In this document: one piece after another, positions 37,662 to 47,604 of the stretch
Layout: each line of letters starts with the position of its first letter
Numbering within the stretch: position 1 is the stretch's first letter
DNA from: Zerene cesonia
Taxonomy: Eukaryota > Arthropoda > Insecta > Lepidoptera > Pieridae
NCBI RefSeq assembly: GCF_012273895.1
Contig: NC_052129.1
Coordinates: 744,001-808,000 of the forward strand
Direction of reading: 5' to 3'
DNA: 64,000 nucleotides
Position numbers and translations under genes: made by a program
The notes under the pieces: model-generated
Seen by the model: only the letters and a program-made list of their open reading frames with translations
The model's database searches: none
Told to the model about the DNA's origin: nothing

Positions 37662-37700
37662 TGGCGGTTACGATACGGTTACGATACGATACGATACGTA
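37662..37700. repeat. (CGATA)n microsatellite with a 10-base higher order
   Basis: TTACGATACGG repeats followed by CGATA units. Confidence 0.85.
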
Positions 37701-37885
37701 TGTTTTTTTTTGATTAATTTATGGCGGTTTGAGCGAATTCGGTTCGAGATTGGGTGAATCTGGGTTTCTTGATTCGTACAAGCGAAAATGTTTTAAAATA
37801 CTAATTTTTGAATATGTTATATATAAGGGCATATTTATTTAATATTTAGTTTTTTTTAGCTTTGAAATGCTTTATAAATGAGAGG

Positions 37886-37952
37886 CTAGGCGTTGCAATG
37901 GATTGGCAAAAAACGCGGGTTCGAATCCCGCCTTGTGATCAAATTTTTTCTA
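37886..37952 (+). pseudogene. tRNA-like fragment with perfect T arm and Pol III terminator
   Basis: GCGGG-TTCGAAT-CCCGC (37915-37931) is a perfect T stem-loop containing the B box GGTTCGAATCC. It is preceded by an A-box-like GGCTAGGCGTTGCAATGG and followed by TTTTTT (37943-37948). The 3' acceptor strand CTTGTGA has no 5' partner, so this is not an intact tRNA; a tRNA pseudogene or SINE head is likely. Confidence 0.55.
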
Positions 37953-38589
37953 TTCTTTCAAAATTTCTCAATTTCTCATGTTATAGGTAGTTGAAAGGAT
38001 CATTTATGGAAATGAGCGTGTCGCATTTTCGAATTTACACATGCAACCAAAGTTATATTTATACTCATGAATGTAACTGATAAACTGATTTAGTTTTTTA
38101 TTAATTTGCGAAACATGTATTTAATTTTAAATAACATTACATTGCAAAGGTATCATGAAAATATGTTTTCCAAATATGAAAGAAAAAGGCAGACTAAAGA
38201 TTGTCGTAGCCTTTCTTTCAAATATCATCAGGTTCTTGCTTTTGGTTTCGGAACGCCATTTAGCAAAAGTTGCTGAAGAGTTAGCTATCCGAAGACAATG
38301 GGTGAAAACGATTGTGTTTATTTGATAGATGTATGATATCCATTGGCGTTATAGTGAAAATATTAAGAATATAAAGCTGTGGAAAGCAGGCAATATTTCA
38401 TTGTCACCGCTGAATATTGCTCAGAGAAACCAAGGGTTTATCCGGAGAAATTCTTCAAAATGCATCGCAAATACTTTAAATATTCCAGGCTCGTTCAGGT
38501 TAACTACCTAAATACATATAATCAAATTCTGCATTCAGTTTACAACAATGGATATTTATTGTAGAATTACGTGCGCTGCTAAACGTATG

Positions 38590-38960
38590 CGTTCACTTGT
38601 TGCGCGCCAAAACGGCACGTGACAAGATGGCCGCTGTATTTTTTTTTCACATAGCAACTTTCCGCGTGTGCTATGATTTTGGCCTGACTCCTGTGTGACG
38701 TAGCGACCCAGATAGGTAAGCCAACCGGTGCCACGGCCAAGTCCACATGGGTATCCCCGATGAACCAGCGCCAATATCTATAAAATAAATCGCGGAATAC
38801 AGATAAAAAATAATAATGAATCGCTGACGTAGGATTTGGCGCCAAAATCTTCGGGTGAACGCTCTCCAGTTTGGCAATGCTCGTGTTTTGGAAGTATTTC
38901 TAATAGTTTGTTTGGATCGGTTCGCTTTACGAGGATGCGTTTGTAAACAATGTTTACTTT
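38590..38960. promoter_or_regulatory. Promoter-like island with E2F, E-box and CRE-like motifs
   Basis: A GC-rich island contains CGCGCCAAAA (E2F-like, 38603-38612), CACGTGAC (E-box, 38616-38623), AAGATGGCCGC (YY1-like, 38624-38634), a CRE-like TGACGTAG, and the perfect palindrome TTTGGCGCCAAA (38835-38846), an ideal E2F site. Overlapping minus-strand ORFs of 72-98 codons cover it but share no domain and look like by-products of high GC. It may be a promoter for an upstream NFI exon or an unannotated transcript. Confidence 0.4.
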
Positions 38961-40294
38961 TATTCATCGCTTGTTTTAAATATGTAAAATTTATTACAAC
39001 ACTACATCAAATATCTTCATTATAACGGAATAGATCGAGTAGTTGTGTAAACGTCCTGGAGGCAACTTCTTACAACTATTCAATATTCAATACAACTTTC
39101 CCAAATATCTGGCTATAAGCAGAAAATGATTGCAATTTTCCATGGCAAGTTCCACGCGCTCTCAACTGCACATGACGTGAAAATTTCGTTATAAACTGTA
39201 TTTGTTAAGGGCTGTTTCATAAAACGTTTTACCATTTCTTTGTTCTATTTCTCAATTCCATATGAATAACTGTCACTGGATTAGAAAATTATAAACAATA
39301 ACCTCAACTGTAGCCTCTTTCAGCTCAAATGTCATTTTCTATATGAATTTCGCAGTAAATCACATAACTACTGAATTCACTTCTTCACAGACTATCTAAG
39401 TTTCCAGCTAGTTTAGCAGCGAATAACTTTAAAACACAATCAAATAAACACGTGAAAGCGATATCATCTCAGCATCAGGGCATATTGTACGGAGATCCAA
39501 CAGTTTGCCAAGTCTTACTATTCAGCATTTGTTGCTCATATACGCCAAATATTCGCGCCTTATCGCGAGCGTGATAGTTTTATGACGCCATTTTGTATTT
39601 TCTATTTCGCGCGCTTTTTCGTGTCTTCAACATGGCGGTTGTGCGCTTATGCTCCGGTTATGTTATTTTTAGATTTAGCTTGCCTTTTATTTTGTTACTG
39701 TTATAACTGCTTGTTTAACGAGGTGAGTTTTATTAAGATGTTTCGTAGGGAAGGTTTCTTAATTTATTTTAAACAGTCTGTCGATGGGCGTAAGATCATC
39801 TTGATAGACGTGAAGTCAATTATTTTTTCAATCTATTATTAAAATTCTGATAAAGAAATATGAGAATAAGCTTATGAGCAACATACTAAATGCAAGAATA
39901 TAGAAACAGTGCTAACTGAAAGATAAAATTTGTCTGCTCATATTAAAACAAATTACTATACAATTATAGACAACCGGTACTTGTAGACGACTTGTATTAC
40001 AATTGTAGAGGAGCGATTTGTTTTAAATTGCATCTATTATGTCTTAAAAAATTAAAAAAAAAAACAATAATTCATAGCTATCAGTCCAATTTATTGAATT
40101 AGAAGACAATTGGGCATAATTACACAATAATCCAACGCATAATTATTTCAAAATAGTAAAAAAAACATTGCGTCTTAACCAACGCACGAAAGACGTACGG
40201 AAAGACGTACGCTGATGTAAAAACGTAACACATCGTAAAGAATTTCCGATAGTAAATGAATAGAAGCGTGCTATTTAATAGGCTTATTTATCAA
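38961..40294. other. Noncoding stretch with possible 5' exon
   Basis: A GC-richer tract at 39545-39660 (TTCGCGCCTTATCGCGAGCG, then CAACATGGCGGTTG, YY1-like) is followed by a consensus donor GAG|GTGAGT at 39723. It might be a noncoding first exon and promoter, but no coding assignment is possible. Confidence 0.3.
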
Positions 40295-41065
40295 TGGCAA
40301 ATTGGCAAGTTTTTTGTGTATTTCATGCCAGGAACACGCACGTGCTGGCAGGGTCCTGCCAAGCTACCTTGGCAGGCCGATTCGACGTCTGCGGTGTAAG
40401 CCAACGAGATGTTTTGACGCCTTCTTGTTTGTATACTAGATAAATACTATTAAAATTGGATTATAAATTGTATTTTTCACGAGCGAGATGAATGAAGAAT
40501 GTGACTGTTGTTTTTTAATCGCTCTGTTTTATAGAGCTTTTACACCTACTAATCACAGTTCGCGTTATTTGCTGATAATCTATCAATTTGAAAAGAAGAT
40601 CGTAAAATTTCGGTAAATATGTAATCAATTATTACTCATTCATAGTATACGGACACGTTACAATTATAAAACCTATCAGACAGTAACACGATGCGCGAAT
40701 TTCTTTAGATATTTAATGCAATTTTTATGATATTATTTAACGCCACGCTTTGTATACTCAAGACTGAGAGGTCAATAAAATAATTATTTATACCATAGAT
40801 AATAAAAAATATAAAAATAGTTACCAGTCCCCAAATTAAACATACAGGAAATAAAATATATCTGCTTAAAGGATTTATGTTATATTTACACTTAACGAAG
40901 CACCTACTTCAGGGGTAAAGGTCAGATGGCCCATAACGACACAACCGCCTCGCAAGATCCGTGATTCATGAATGGTAAAATTAAATATTTGGCAGTGCGA
41001 TCAGGGAAGCCCGCCACGTGGGCAGGTCCTGGCAATCTGTTTTGGCATTACGTGTTGCCAGCCAA
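40295..41065. promoter_or_regulatory. Two clusters of NFI half-sites (TGGCA/TGCCA)
   Basis: Cluster one (40295-40374) has six TGGCA or TGCCA motifs in 80 bases, at 40295, 40303, 40326, 40346, 40357 and 40370, including the palindrome TGGCAGGGTCCTGCCA. Cluster two (40989-41065) has TTGGCA at 40989, TGGCA at 41030, TTGGCA at 41042, TTGCCA at 41055 and GCCAA at 41061. None has the exact five-base spacing of the full dimer site. They lie 1.8-2.6 kb before the first visible NFI exon. Confidence 0.3.
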
Positions 41066-41221
41066 TTTAATGTTTTGACTAGTTCATTGTTTATGGAGAA
41101 CGTAAACCGTGTTTAAAAGATTTCATTCATACGGCCGGTGCGCGTAGGTGAAGTGGAAGGTCAGGTGATTGGAGTTTTTGTAACGCGCGTTATTCGCTTG
41201 GATTGCATGATTCTATGGATT

Positions 41222-41383
41222 TTATAGGCAACCGGCGGTCCTCGCGCCTTTGTCCGTAGATTGTATAGCACTCAAGGATTGCATATATGTTCCAGGATGA
41301 AATAATGTTTGAAATCGGTCCTGTACTTCCTGAGAGCGTGTTCGAAAAAACAAATTTTACAAAATTAGCTTTATATTATTGGT
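41222..41383 (+). mobile_element. Helitron-like element, decayed
   Basis: TTTGTCCGTAGATTGTATAG, then TTTGAAATCGGTCCTGTACT and AGCTTTATATTATTGG. Same broad family as 23319-23488. Confidence 0.45.
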
Positions 41384-42814
41384 ATTGATATGCGTCAGAA
41401 GATTGCTATATCCACTTAGATTCAATTTATATAGAAAGAGAGCGACATTTCAATTTTGTTTACATTTTAATATGACGGTTTAAATCATTAAGTTTCGTTG
41501 CATATATGTAGATATTATTCAACACAAATAATATAGGTTATTCTTATACAGTTCGCTTATAAACTTAAGTATAATTCAACATTGTACCCATGCAACCACC
41601 CACGACAGTGAGTGCGTATTTTTCGTAACCTCACCAGACTGTGTCGAGTCAAATTTCTCTGAAACAAGCAACATTTTCTTCGAACTGGCCATGAATAAAA
41701 CATGGCGAATTGACAAGCATGTCATTTATAATTTGAGTCTCGAAAAAAGTATAAAAACAAATACATTCCAATACAGCTAAAAAGGGTTGGCGATAAATCA
41801 GGATGGCACATTTGCATATTAAGTTATGATTCAAAGCACAACAATACAGCATTTGTTCGTGGCGCGCGATGAATGCGTGATCGGTGACAGTGACATGTGT
41901 CAATATTGGCGGGTTTTACGCGGCCTGGATAGCCTAATTCGATTTTTAAAACATTTTTGTTGTGTGCCAGTGACGTTCTCAAAAATATTTGGCCTAGTTG
42001 GGAAAAAAATAAATGATTATTATATAATGAATAGCAGTAAGCTTATTCCATTTGCTAGAATCGGGTAATAAATGATGTTCAGATATTACCCGATGATGAT
42101 GATGAAATGAGTTATACATTTTCGGAACTTTAATTTAGAAACATGAAGCCAAGGTCACATCTAAATATTCGTTTGTTTGATGTTTTCACAAGACTTAAAA
42201 TAATTTTATATACATGGAATATCTTTGGAAATATATAATATTATAATAAATAATATTAAACGACCGTGTTTCATACTACATTATAAAAAAACATATGAAA
42301 GATAATATTTTAGTTTTTCTTTGATGAAGTAATTAAATTGTTACTACTTATTTAAGTTGGACTCCTTATGCCTTTGGATTCGTCTTTATGTTATGAATGC
42401 TTTTGTTGTAAATATATTATACTGTATGATCTTGTGATATAAGGAAGCTCTAAATCTTATGTCTTGCTCTGAGATTATGTAAATCGTTGAGTAAAAGCGA
42501 GACAACACGATTTCGTGCTTTCTTCACAGGAATAATGGTATCCTTTGGGTATAGATTTGTATTATCTATATGTTTGATATTGAATTACGCTCTTATTTAT
42601 AAAAGAGATTTTTAAAGTAAATAAAAAATTTCTTTCCAAAAGAACTGCTGTAAATTTCTCTATGATTTTAAGAGATAATGTAATATTTTAAAGAAAGTTG
42701 AATATTCAGTTTATTGATACAAAAATTTTGTGTATGGTAACCACACTTTTTGAGAAAATCTAATAAGGTGACCCTTTGTGCAAACAAGGTTGGGGTGATC
42801 AAAAATTTCACAAA
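41384..42814. other. Noncoding stretch before the first visible NFI exon
   Basis: No exon recognised. The segment 41820-41990 is more GC-rich (TTCGTGGCGCGCGATGAATG, TATTGGCGGGTTTTACGCGG) and repeat-free, possibly regulatory. Confidence 0.35.
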
Positions 42815-42862
42815 ATGGCTAATACTTTTACGATTTTCCTCCACCCTTCTGACTGTTCACAG
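42815..42862 (+). other. NfI: Possible alternative NFI N-terminus (intronic start)
   Basis: An ATG in a favourable context lies 48 bases upstream of the exon at 42863, in the same frame and without a stop, and would encode MANTFTIFLHPSDCSQ before DEFHPF. The same bases form the polypyrimidine tract and AG of a good acceptor, so most transcripts should splice here. It would be used only by a transcript beginning in this intron. Confidence 0.25.
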
Positions 42863-43018
42863 GACGAATTCCATCCGTTCATAGAGGCCCTGATGCCTTT
42901 CGTTAAGTCCTTTTCATATACCTGGTTCAACTTGCAAGCGGCCAAGAGGAAATATTACAAAAAACACGAGAAACGGATGAGTCTTGAGGAGGAACGGCAT
43001 ACCAAATATGAGTTACAG
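42863..43018 (+). CDS. NfI: NFI exon: first part of DNA-binding domain
   Basis: This exon opens the DNA-binding and dimerisation domain of a Nuclear factor I (CTF/NFI) transcription factor, a nuclear protein that binds TTGGC(N5)GCCAA as a dimer. The 52 codons start DEFHPFIEAL and continue with FSYTWFNLQAAKRKYYKKHE and KRMSLEEER, an almost unmistakable family signature, rich in basic residues for DNA contact. The acceptor is a pyrimidine tract ending in CACAG at 42862, and vertebrate NFI exon 2 also begins at DEFHPF, so the boundary is well supported. The donor is GT at 43019, phase 0. The canonical first exon, a few residues ending in Q in vertebrates, was not found. An in-frame ATG at 42815 in good context (AAAATGG) would add 16 residues if transcription started in the intron. 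Identification is very sure; the N-terminus is open. Confidence 0.93.
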
Positions 43019-43137
43019 GTATTTATTAATTTCAGTTGTAGAAAATAATGATTGGTGTTTTTATTTAAGTTGAGAATTTTTCGATGCTTCAAAGAACACA
43101 TAAACATGCTGGTGCTCGGTTGGTGCTTGGGGATAGA

Positions 43138-43492
43138 ATTGTGGGAGTCGAGCATGCTTCGTCACGAATTGGGCCAGCTCGCACCGGGGAAATATATAAA
43201 TAATATAACCGGGGAAATACCACACCCCAAAGAAAACCAGCGGGAAATAATAGCATGCTATCGTGTTTCGTTTGGTGAGTGGGAGAGCCGGGGGCCCGTT
43301 TCCTTTTCCTGTCCTTTCCCTGTCCATTCCTTCCCTGCAGTCATTAATCCTTTCCTTATCCCTTACTCCTTAAAATCGGGCAGCGCAATTACAGAGGCAC
43401 TACCTTCTCGAATGTTCATGGTCGGTGGTGATCGCTTACCATCAGGCGAACCACTAGCTCAGTTGCCCGCTATGACATAAAAAAATAAATAA
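43138..43492 (+). mobile_element. Poly(A)-tailed Lepidoptera repeat, full length, in NFI intron
   Basis: Head GAGTCGAGCATGCTTCGTCA, core CGCTTACCATCAGGCGAACC and tail GACATAAAAAAATAAATAAA. An internal piece around ACCGGGGAAATA is duplicated. It inserts about 120 bases after the first visible NFI exon; the 142-codon frame over it is not a gene. Confidence 0.78.
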
Positions 43493-43639
43493 AGAAAAGA
43501 AGGTTCGTATAGACAGTAGACCAATAGACTATGAACCTTTATATTATGTATTGTCTGTCACAGATTTGGCTTCATTAACTTAAAAAGGCTCTCTAGACTT
43601 AATTTTACTCAATTTCAGTGTATTTTAGTATAATGTTTT

Positions 43640-43792
43640 TCCTTCGTCGATTTGAGCAGTGATGGCATACACATGCGCAGATAATTTGAGAAATTAATTT
43701 GTTTGTTGCACGCTCGTCTGGTCTCGAACCCCCGAGTTATCGATTTTAAGACCGTGTCCACCACTGAGCCACAACTGCTTAACCGAATAATT
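43640..43792 (-). mobile_element. 5' portion of the same tRNA-derived SINE, truncated
   Basis: It matches the head half of the 7346-7676 SINE, including GGTCTCGAACC and the GAGCCAC..ACTGC end, but lacks the CCCACTGCTGGG core and the (TGA)n tail. It lies in the intron after the first visible NFI exon. Confidence 0.7.
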
Positions 43793-44719
43793 AATTCACA
43801 TAAGTGGTCTGGTTACTATTTATTATAAGTTTATTGTTTACTTTAATACAAATTAAGTATTTATTAACTAATTTTACCAATTTGTTTATTTACAAGCTTA
43901 AATATTTTCGATTCGAGTAGGTTATTATTTATTTTTTTATTAACATTTTTGTTTTTGTCGGTTTTATTGAATTAAATGCATACTGGTAGGTAATCCAATT
44001 GAACACCACCTACTCTAATGTTAAGATACAAGAAATCCTATACAATGGTTGCCTGGCAGAGATCGCTAATGCGTGATAAGGCCGCCTTAAAACGTTTCTT
44101 TCCTTTCTTATTTTATCTCACCATCATTAGTTAATCATTTTCAACACACATGTTTAATGTGTTTGTAATTTTTGTATTGTATTGTAAACAGTAAACCCCA
44201 GTAAGCGAATCCGTTTCAGACATAACGCGAACTTAAAAGTTGCGGTATTATACGGCACGCCATAGTCTACCATAGCTATTCGGCTAGACGCAATGCGCTA
44301 AGCTTCCCTTGTCATAAATTCAAGTAATTTATACAATGGCCGATGACGTCACGTTACATAAGAATGTTGGGAAAAATTGATACGGGGCATGGTATTTGTG
44401 AGCTGATGTTTGTATTTCATTGGTTTTGCACGCTTTTATCAGCTTCACAGTATCACAGATAGCGTAAGATATACTAGACCGTATGGTTGTACGGAGACCT
44501 CCTTTGGATTCGATTTTGAGCCAATATGAACGGACAGATTTAATCCGAACTTTATATACTTATCAAGGATCGCTGTCATTAGAAAAGTTTCATTAGTGGG
44601 CCGTGTTTTTTTGTTTTATGAAACGATATATTTTGTAGTGACGATAGCTGTGTCGATCGGATGTCATTGATTCCATGATTGTAGCAATTGAGACTTACCT
44701 TTGTTATTTTGCTGATATG

Positions 44720-44930
44720 TAATGATGGAGTTTGTTTGTTTGCTTGAACGCGCAAATCTTAGGAACTAACGATTTGAATGAAATTGGTATCAAATTAGAG
44801 AAAGAGACATTCATAAACGACATGGGATAGTTTTTATCCTGGAATTCAAGAATGGGAAATATATGAGAAGAACCGACCTGTATTTTTTCCTTTGACTACG
44901 AGAGCGAAGCCGCGGCGGTGGGCTTGTAAT
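44720..44930 (-). mobile_element. Helitron-like element in NFI intron
   Basis: Reverse orientation with GTTTGTTTGCTTGAACGCGC at the left and GAAGCCGCGGCGGTGGGCTT near the right end. Family distinct from Lep1 but the same general style. Confidence 0.45.
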
Positions 44931-45091
44931 AAATAATATACCTATAGACGATAGTAGCTCACTGTTCTGAAATTTAAGAGTTCTAATTGGGTAATTACGA
45001 CTCTTTCGTACAACTATACAGTATCTATGATACGCGTATGTCAGAACATCCTTTATATTCCTATCTCATATGCATGAAACACTGATTCCAG

Positions 45092-45283
45092 AACGAAAAA
45101 GCAGAAGTGAAGCAGAAGTGGGCGTCGCGGCTGCTGGGCAAGCTACGGAAGGACATCACACAGGACTGCCGGGAGGACTTCGTGCTGAGCATCACGGGCA
45201 AGCGGCCAGCTGTCTGCGTGCTGTCCAACCCCGACCAGAAGGGGAAGATGAGGCGGATAGACTGCTTGCGGCAGGCGGACAAG
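45092..45283 (+). CDS. NfI: NFI exon: second part of DNA-binding domain
   Basis: Sixty-four codons in phase 0 continue the NFI DNA-binding domain. They begin NEKAEVKQKWASRLLGKLRK, then REDFVLSITGKRP, then CVLSNPDQKGKMRRIDCLRQ and ADK. The Cys residues in VCVLSN and IDCLRQ match positions conserved across NFI proteins, whose fold is related to the SMAD MH1 domain. The acceptor is CCAG at 45088-45091 and the donor is GTGAGC from 45284. The exon is markedly GC-rich against AT-rich introns and uses G/C-ending codons (CTG, AAG, CGG), unlike the previous exon. In vertebrates, as I recall, this piece and its two neighbours are one 532-base exon; the three insect exons here (156+192+184) add to exactly 532. 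Confidence 0.95.
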
Positions 45284-45361
45284 GTGAGCTGGAATGATGG
45301 GGAATCTTGTAAGCTCTTAGATCACTAAAAAGAATTAAGCAAAGTTGCTTCCAGCGTTTTT

Positions 45362-45510
45362 GTGTAGGCTTAAATGTTTAAAACTACGCAACGGATTTTG
45401 GTAGGGATTTTTTTATAGATAGAGCGATTCAATAGGATTGTTTGTATATATAATAACATCTATTAAACTATTGCAAATTTAATGCATGCGTAGCCGCGTG
45501 CATAAGCTAG
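45362..45510 (-). mobile_element. Helitron-like element, same family, in NFI intron
   Basis: Reverse copy of the TTGCCCGCGG family: AAAACTACGCAACGGATTTT at the left and GTAGCCGCGTGCATAAGCTAG at the right end. It lies between the 45092 and 45932 exons. Confidence 0.6.
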
Positions 45511-45931
45511 TTATTTATGTTATATGCGTATATTATTTATATTATACTCTTGATATTATTTAAATTTTAAGTGTGTGCATTTTATTCTTGCAATGTTGTA
45601 ACTAAATGGTCTAAAATACAGTTCCATCAAGTAATAATATAAATTATTAACTTAATCATACGAGTATGTTTGTTATTAAAATGTAACTTTTTTGTGATGG
45701 ATTGTCTTTTTACCTAGGAAGGCCATGATATTATATCACGGTATGTTATGTAAAATTATATATAATGAGAACATTCATATATAAACATTTTCATAAAAAT
45801 GTAAAGACACACCCAAAAAAAAAATTGAAAAAATTCATCATGCGTAGAGGCGCAACCCCTGGTCATCCGGGGCACAGCACCAGCACTGATCATCCATACA
45901 AACTGACAACAGAAATCTCCAATTATTCCAG

Positions 45932-46115
45932 GTGTGGCGTCTCGACCTAGTAATGGTGATCCTGTTCAAGGCGATACCCCTAGAGAGCACGGACGGGGAG
46001 CGGCTGGAGAAGCACCCAGAGTGCACGCAGCCGGGCCTCTGCGTGAACCCCTACCACATCAACGTGTCGGTCCGGGAGCTGGACCTCTATCTCGCTAACT
46101 TCATCAATAGCTATG
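45932..46115 (+). CDS. NfI: NFI exon: end of DNA-binding/dimerisation domain
   Basis: The exon completes the NFI DNA-binding and dimerisation domain. It reads VWRLDLVMVILFKAIPLEST, then DGERLEKHPECTQPGLCVNP, then YHINVSVRELDLYLANFINS. The paired cysteines in PECTQPGLC correspond to conserved NFI cysteines. The acceptor is CCAG at 45928-45931. The donor GTAATG starts at 46116 and leaves one base of a Gly/Asp codon (phase 1). The reading frame continues from the 45092-45283 exon exactly as in vertebrate NFI (QADK followed by VWRLD). Base composition is GC-rich, as expected for a strongly conserved coding exon in an AT-rich genome. Confidence 0.95.
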
Positions 46116-47184
46116 GTAATGGGGGCGGTTTGCCAGGTCTCTCGCTCAGATTCTTATGTCTATTACAGTGAGATTCTCAAACAGACTCAATTTATGTTGT
46201 GGCTTGTATTATTTTACGGTGATATAGATATAATAAAACGATAATTCGCACGAGCTAAAATGGCGACATGTTTTTAATTAAAAAAGGCATTTCTATTTGT
46301 ATATAAGTTCTTCATAGATACACACAGACAGATGCCTTATAACACAACGCTACAACTCATAATTGGGAATTTGTTTGAGAATTTAAAGTTTAGTGTTTTT
46401 GTTGTATTACAATCCATAACATTATAAATGAATGTACTGAACGTTATAACAAGTCAGAAATATAGATTAAATATATTAAAATTACCATTTGCAACTTAAT
46501 ATTGACAAAAACACTAACAAAATTAAGTACTTAGATAGTAATATACATTTAATATTTAATGTACAGTTTGCATAATCTGTGTTTAATAATTTTCTTCACG
46601 AACTTTTAATAGAATGTTCTAGAAATTCCCTTAAAATTTCAAAGATAATAATTCCGGGAGATACAAGAATATGCTTTCGGTACATATAATAAGATATAAT
46701 ATGTGTTTCTTGACAATAATACGAGGGAATATTATAATATAAATAGAATAATAAGACCAGATATTAAAGACTTTAAAATGAATATAATTTATCTGTTTTT
46801 CTCAAACATAGCTTCGCACATATTATATTATTTAATTTTAAAGATATATGTGGAGACAAATGTCTTAATCAGCCGTTCAATGAATAGCCTAGCCTCTTCA
46901 TTAAACGACGCCGTACAACACTTAACTGACGTCCCTAAAACGAAGGAGATTCCATTCAACTTTTTGAGTTTGTTACTCCATAACTCCGTGGGTATTCAAT
47001 CGATTTACGCGATTATTTTAGTGTTTGATAGGGAATTGTTGTCTATTAGTACCATTTTAGAATTTGGAGTCCTCCCCAGGGACGTCGGTGACCTGTTTTG
47101 TGTTAAATAATAAAGTCTTTGATATTATATACATATATGCATGTTATAGTTACTGCTTTTTTTATCAATATGGGAATGTTTCAG
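46116..47184 (+). other. NFI intron with one long open frame
   Basis: AT-rich intron. A plus-strand frame of 135 codons (46703-47110), starting at GTG, is unusually long for such composition but shows no recognised domain. Confidence 0.5.
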
Positions 47185-47256
47185 ATATACTAAGCGGATC
47201 CCTATCGCCTCACCCCCCTAGAGATAAAGAGAATGAACATGAGGCAAAAAATAAAG
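47185..47256 (+). CDS. NfI: NFI small linker exon (phase 1-1)
   Basis: A 72-base exon entering and leaving in phase 1. Joined to the previous exon it reads DILSGSLSPHPPRDKENEHE then AKNK, a Ser/Pro then charged linker. This is the place where vertebrate NFI has a Ser-rich, acidic linker after the DNA-binding domain. The acceptor is TTTCAG at 47184 and the donor GTAAAT at 47257. No domain is recognised in it. Because its length is a multiple of three with symmetric phase, it can be skipped without changing the frame. Support is from frame continuity and splice sites rather than strong conservation, so it could be alternatively spliced. Confidence 0.75.
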
Positions 47257-47271
47257 GTAAATCCGACTAGC

Positions 47272-47296
47272 GTCGGTGTCGTGTCGTGTCGTATCC
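47272..47296. repeat. (GTGTC)n microsatellite
   Basis: GTCGGTGTCGTGTCGTGTCG, just downstream of the 47185-47256 exon. Confidence 0.7.
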
Positions 47297-47422
47297 GTTA
47301 CGGTCACTGAGAATGAGTTTTCGCACGCTTTTACAGTTCGAGCGGCGGTTGCAGAATCTGTTAATGAATATGATATTTAAGACAAATATTATAGTCGATA
47401 GTGAACCTTCTAATATTATAAA

Positions 47423-47604
47423 CTAGCTTTCCGCTCGCGGCTTCGCCCGCGTGGAATTCGGTTATATCGCTTCCATCTCCCCATCGCGATAAAAATTATC
47501 CTATGTCCTATGCCCAAGTTCAGTTCTACTTTCATACTAAATTAAAAAAAAAAATTGGTTCAGTGGTTTAGGCATGAAAGCGTACAGACAGACAGACGCT
47601 TCAC
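47423..47604 (+). mobile_element. Helitron-like element, CCGCTCGCGGCTTCG family
   Basis: ACTAGCTTTCCGCTCGCGGC start, ATTGGTTCAGTGGTTTAGGC and a CAGACAGACAG run near the end. The sequence after it (to about 47700) looks like a further reverse-oriented repeat. A similar head is seen at 4338-4375, and a related element at 61480-61680. Confidence 0.55.

Larger units (their letters stand above)
33023..37860. other. Noncoding stretch
   Basis: No gene supported. A perfect CRE is at 33425-33432 beside an ACCACAAAC Runt-like motif. A GC patch at 36310-36340 (CGCCGCTGTAACCGCCGCCG) stands out. A Helitron-like head fragment (CTAGCACCGCCCGCGGTTTC) is at about 36895. Confidence 0.4.

Noticed and set aside
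38579..38967. Overlapping minus-strand frames of 72, 88 and 98 codons
   Set aside because: Three frames open at once over a GC-rich, motif-dense island point to composition, not coding.
40346..40361. TGGCAGGGTCCTGCCA as a full NFI dimer site
   Set aside because: The half-sites are eight bases apart, not the five of the consensus, so only half-site binding can be suggested.
43052..43480. 142-codon frame downstream of the first visible NFI exon
   Set aside because: It lies almost entirely in a full-length copy of the same repeat.
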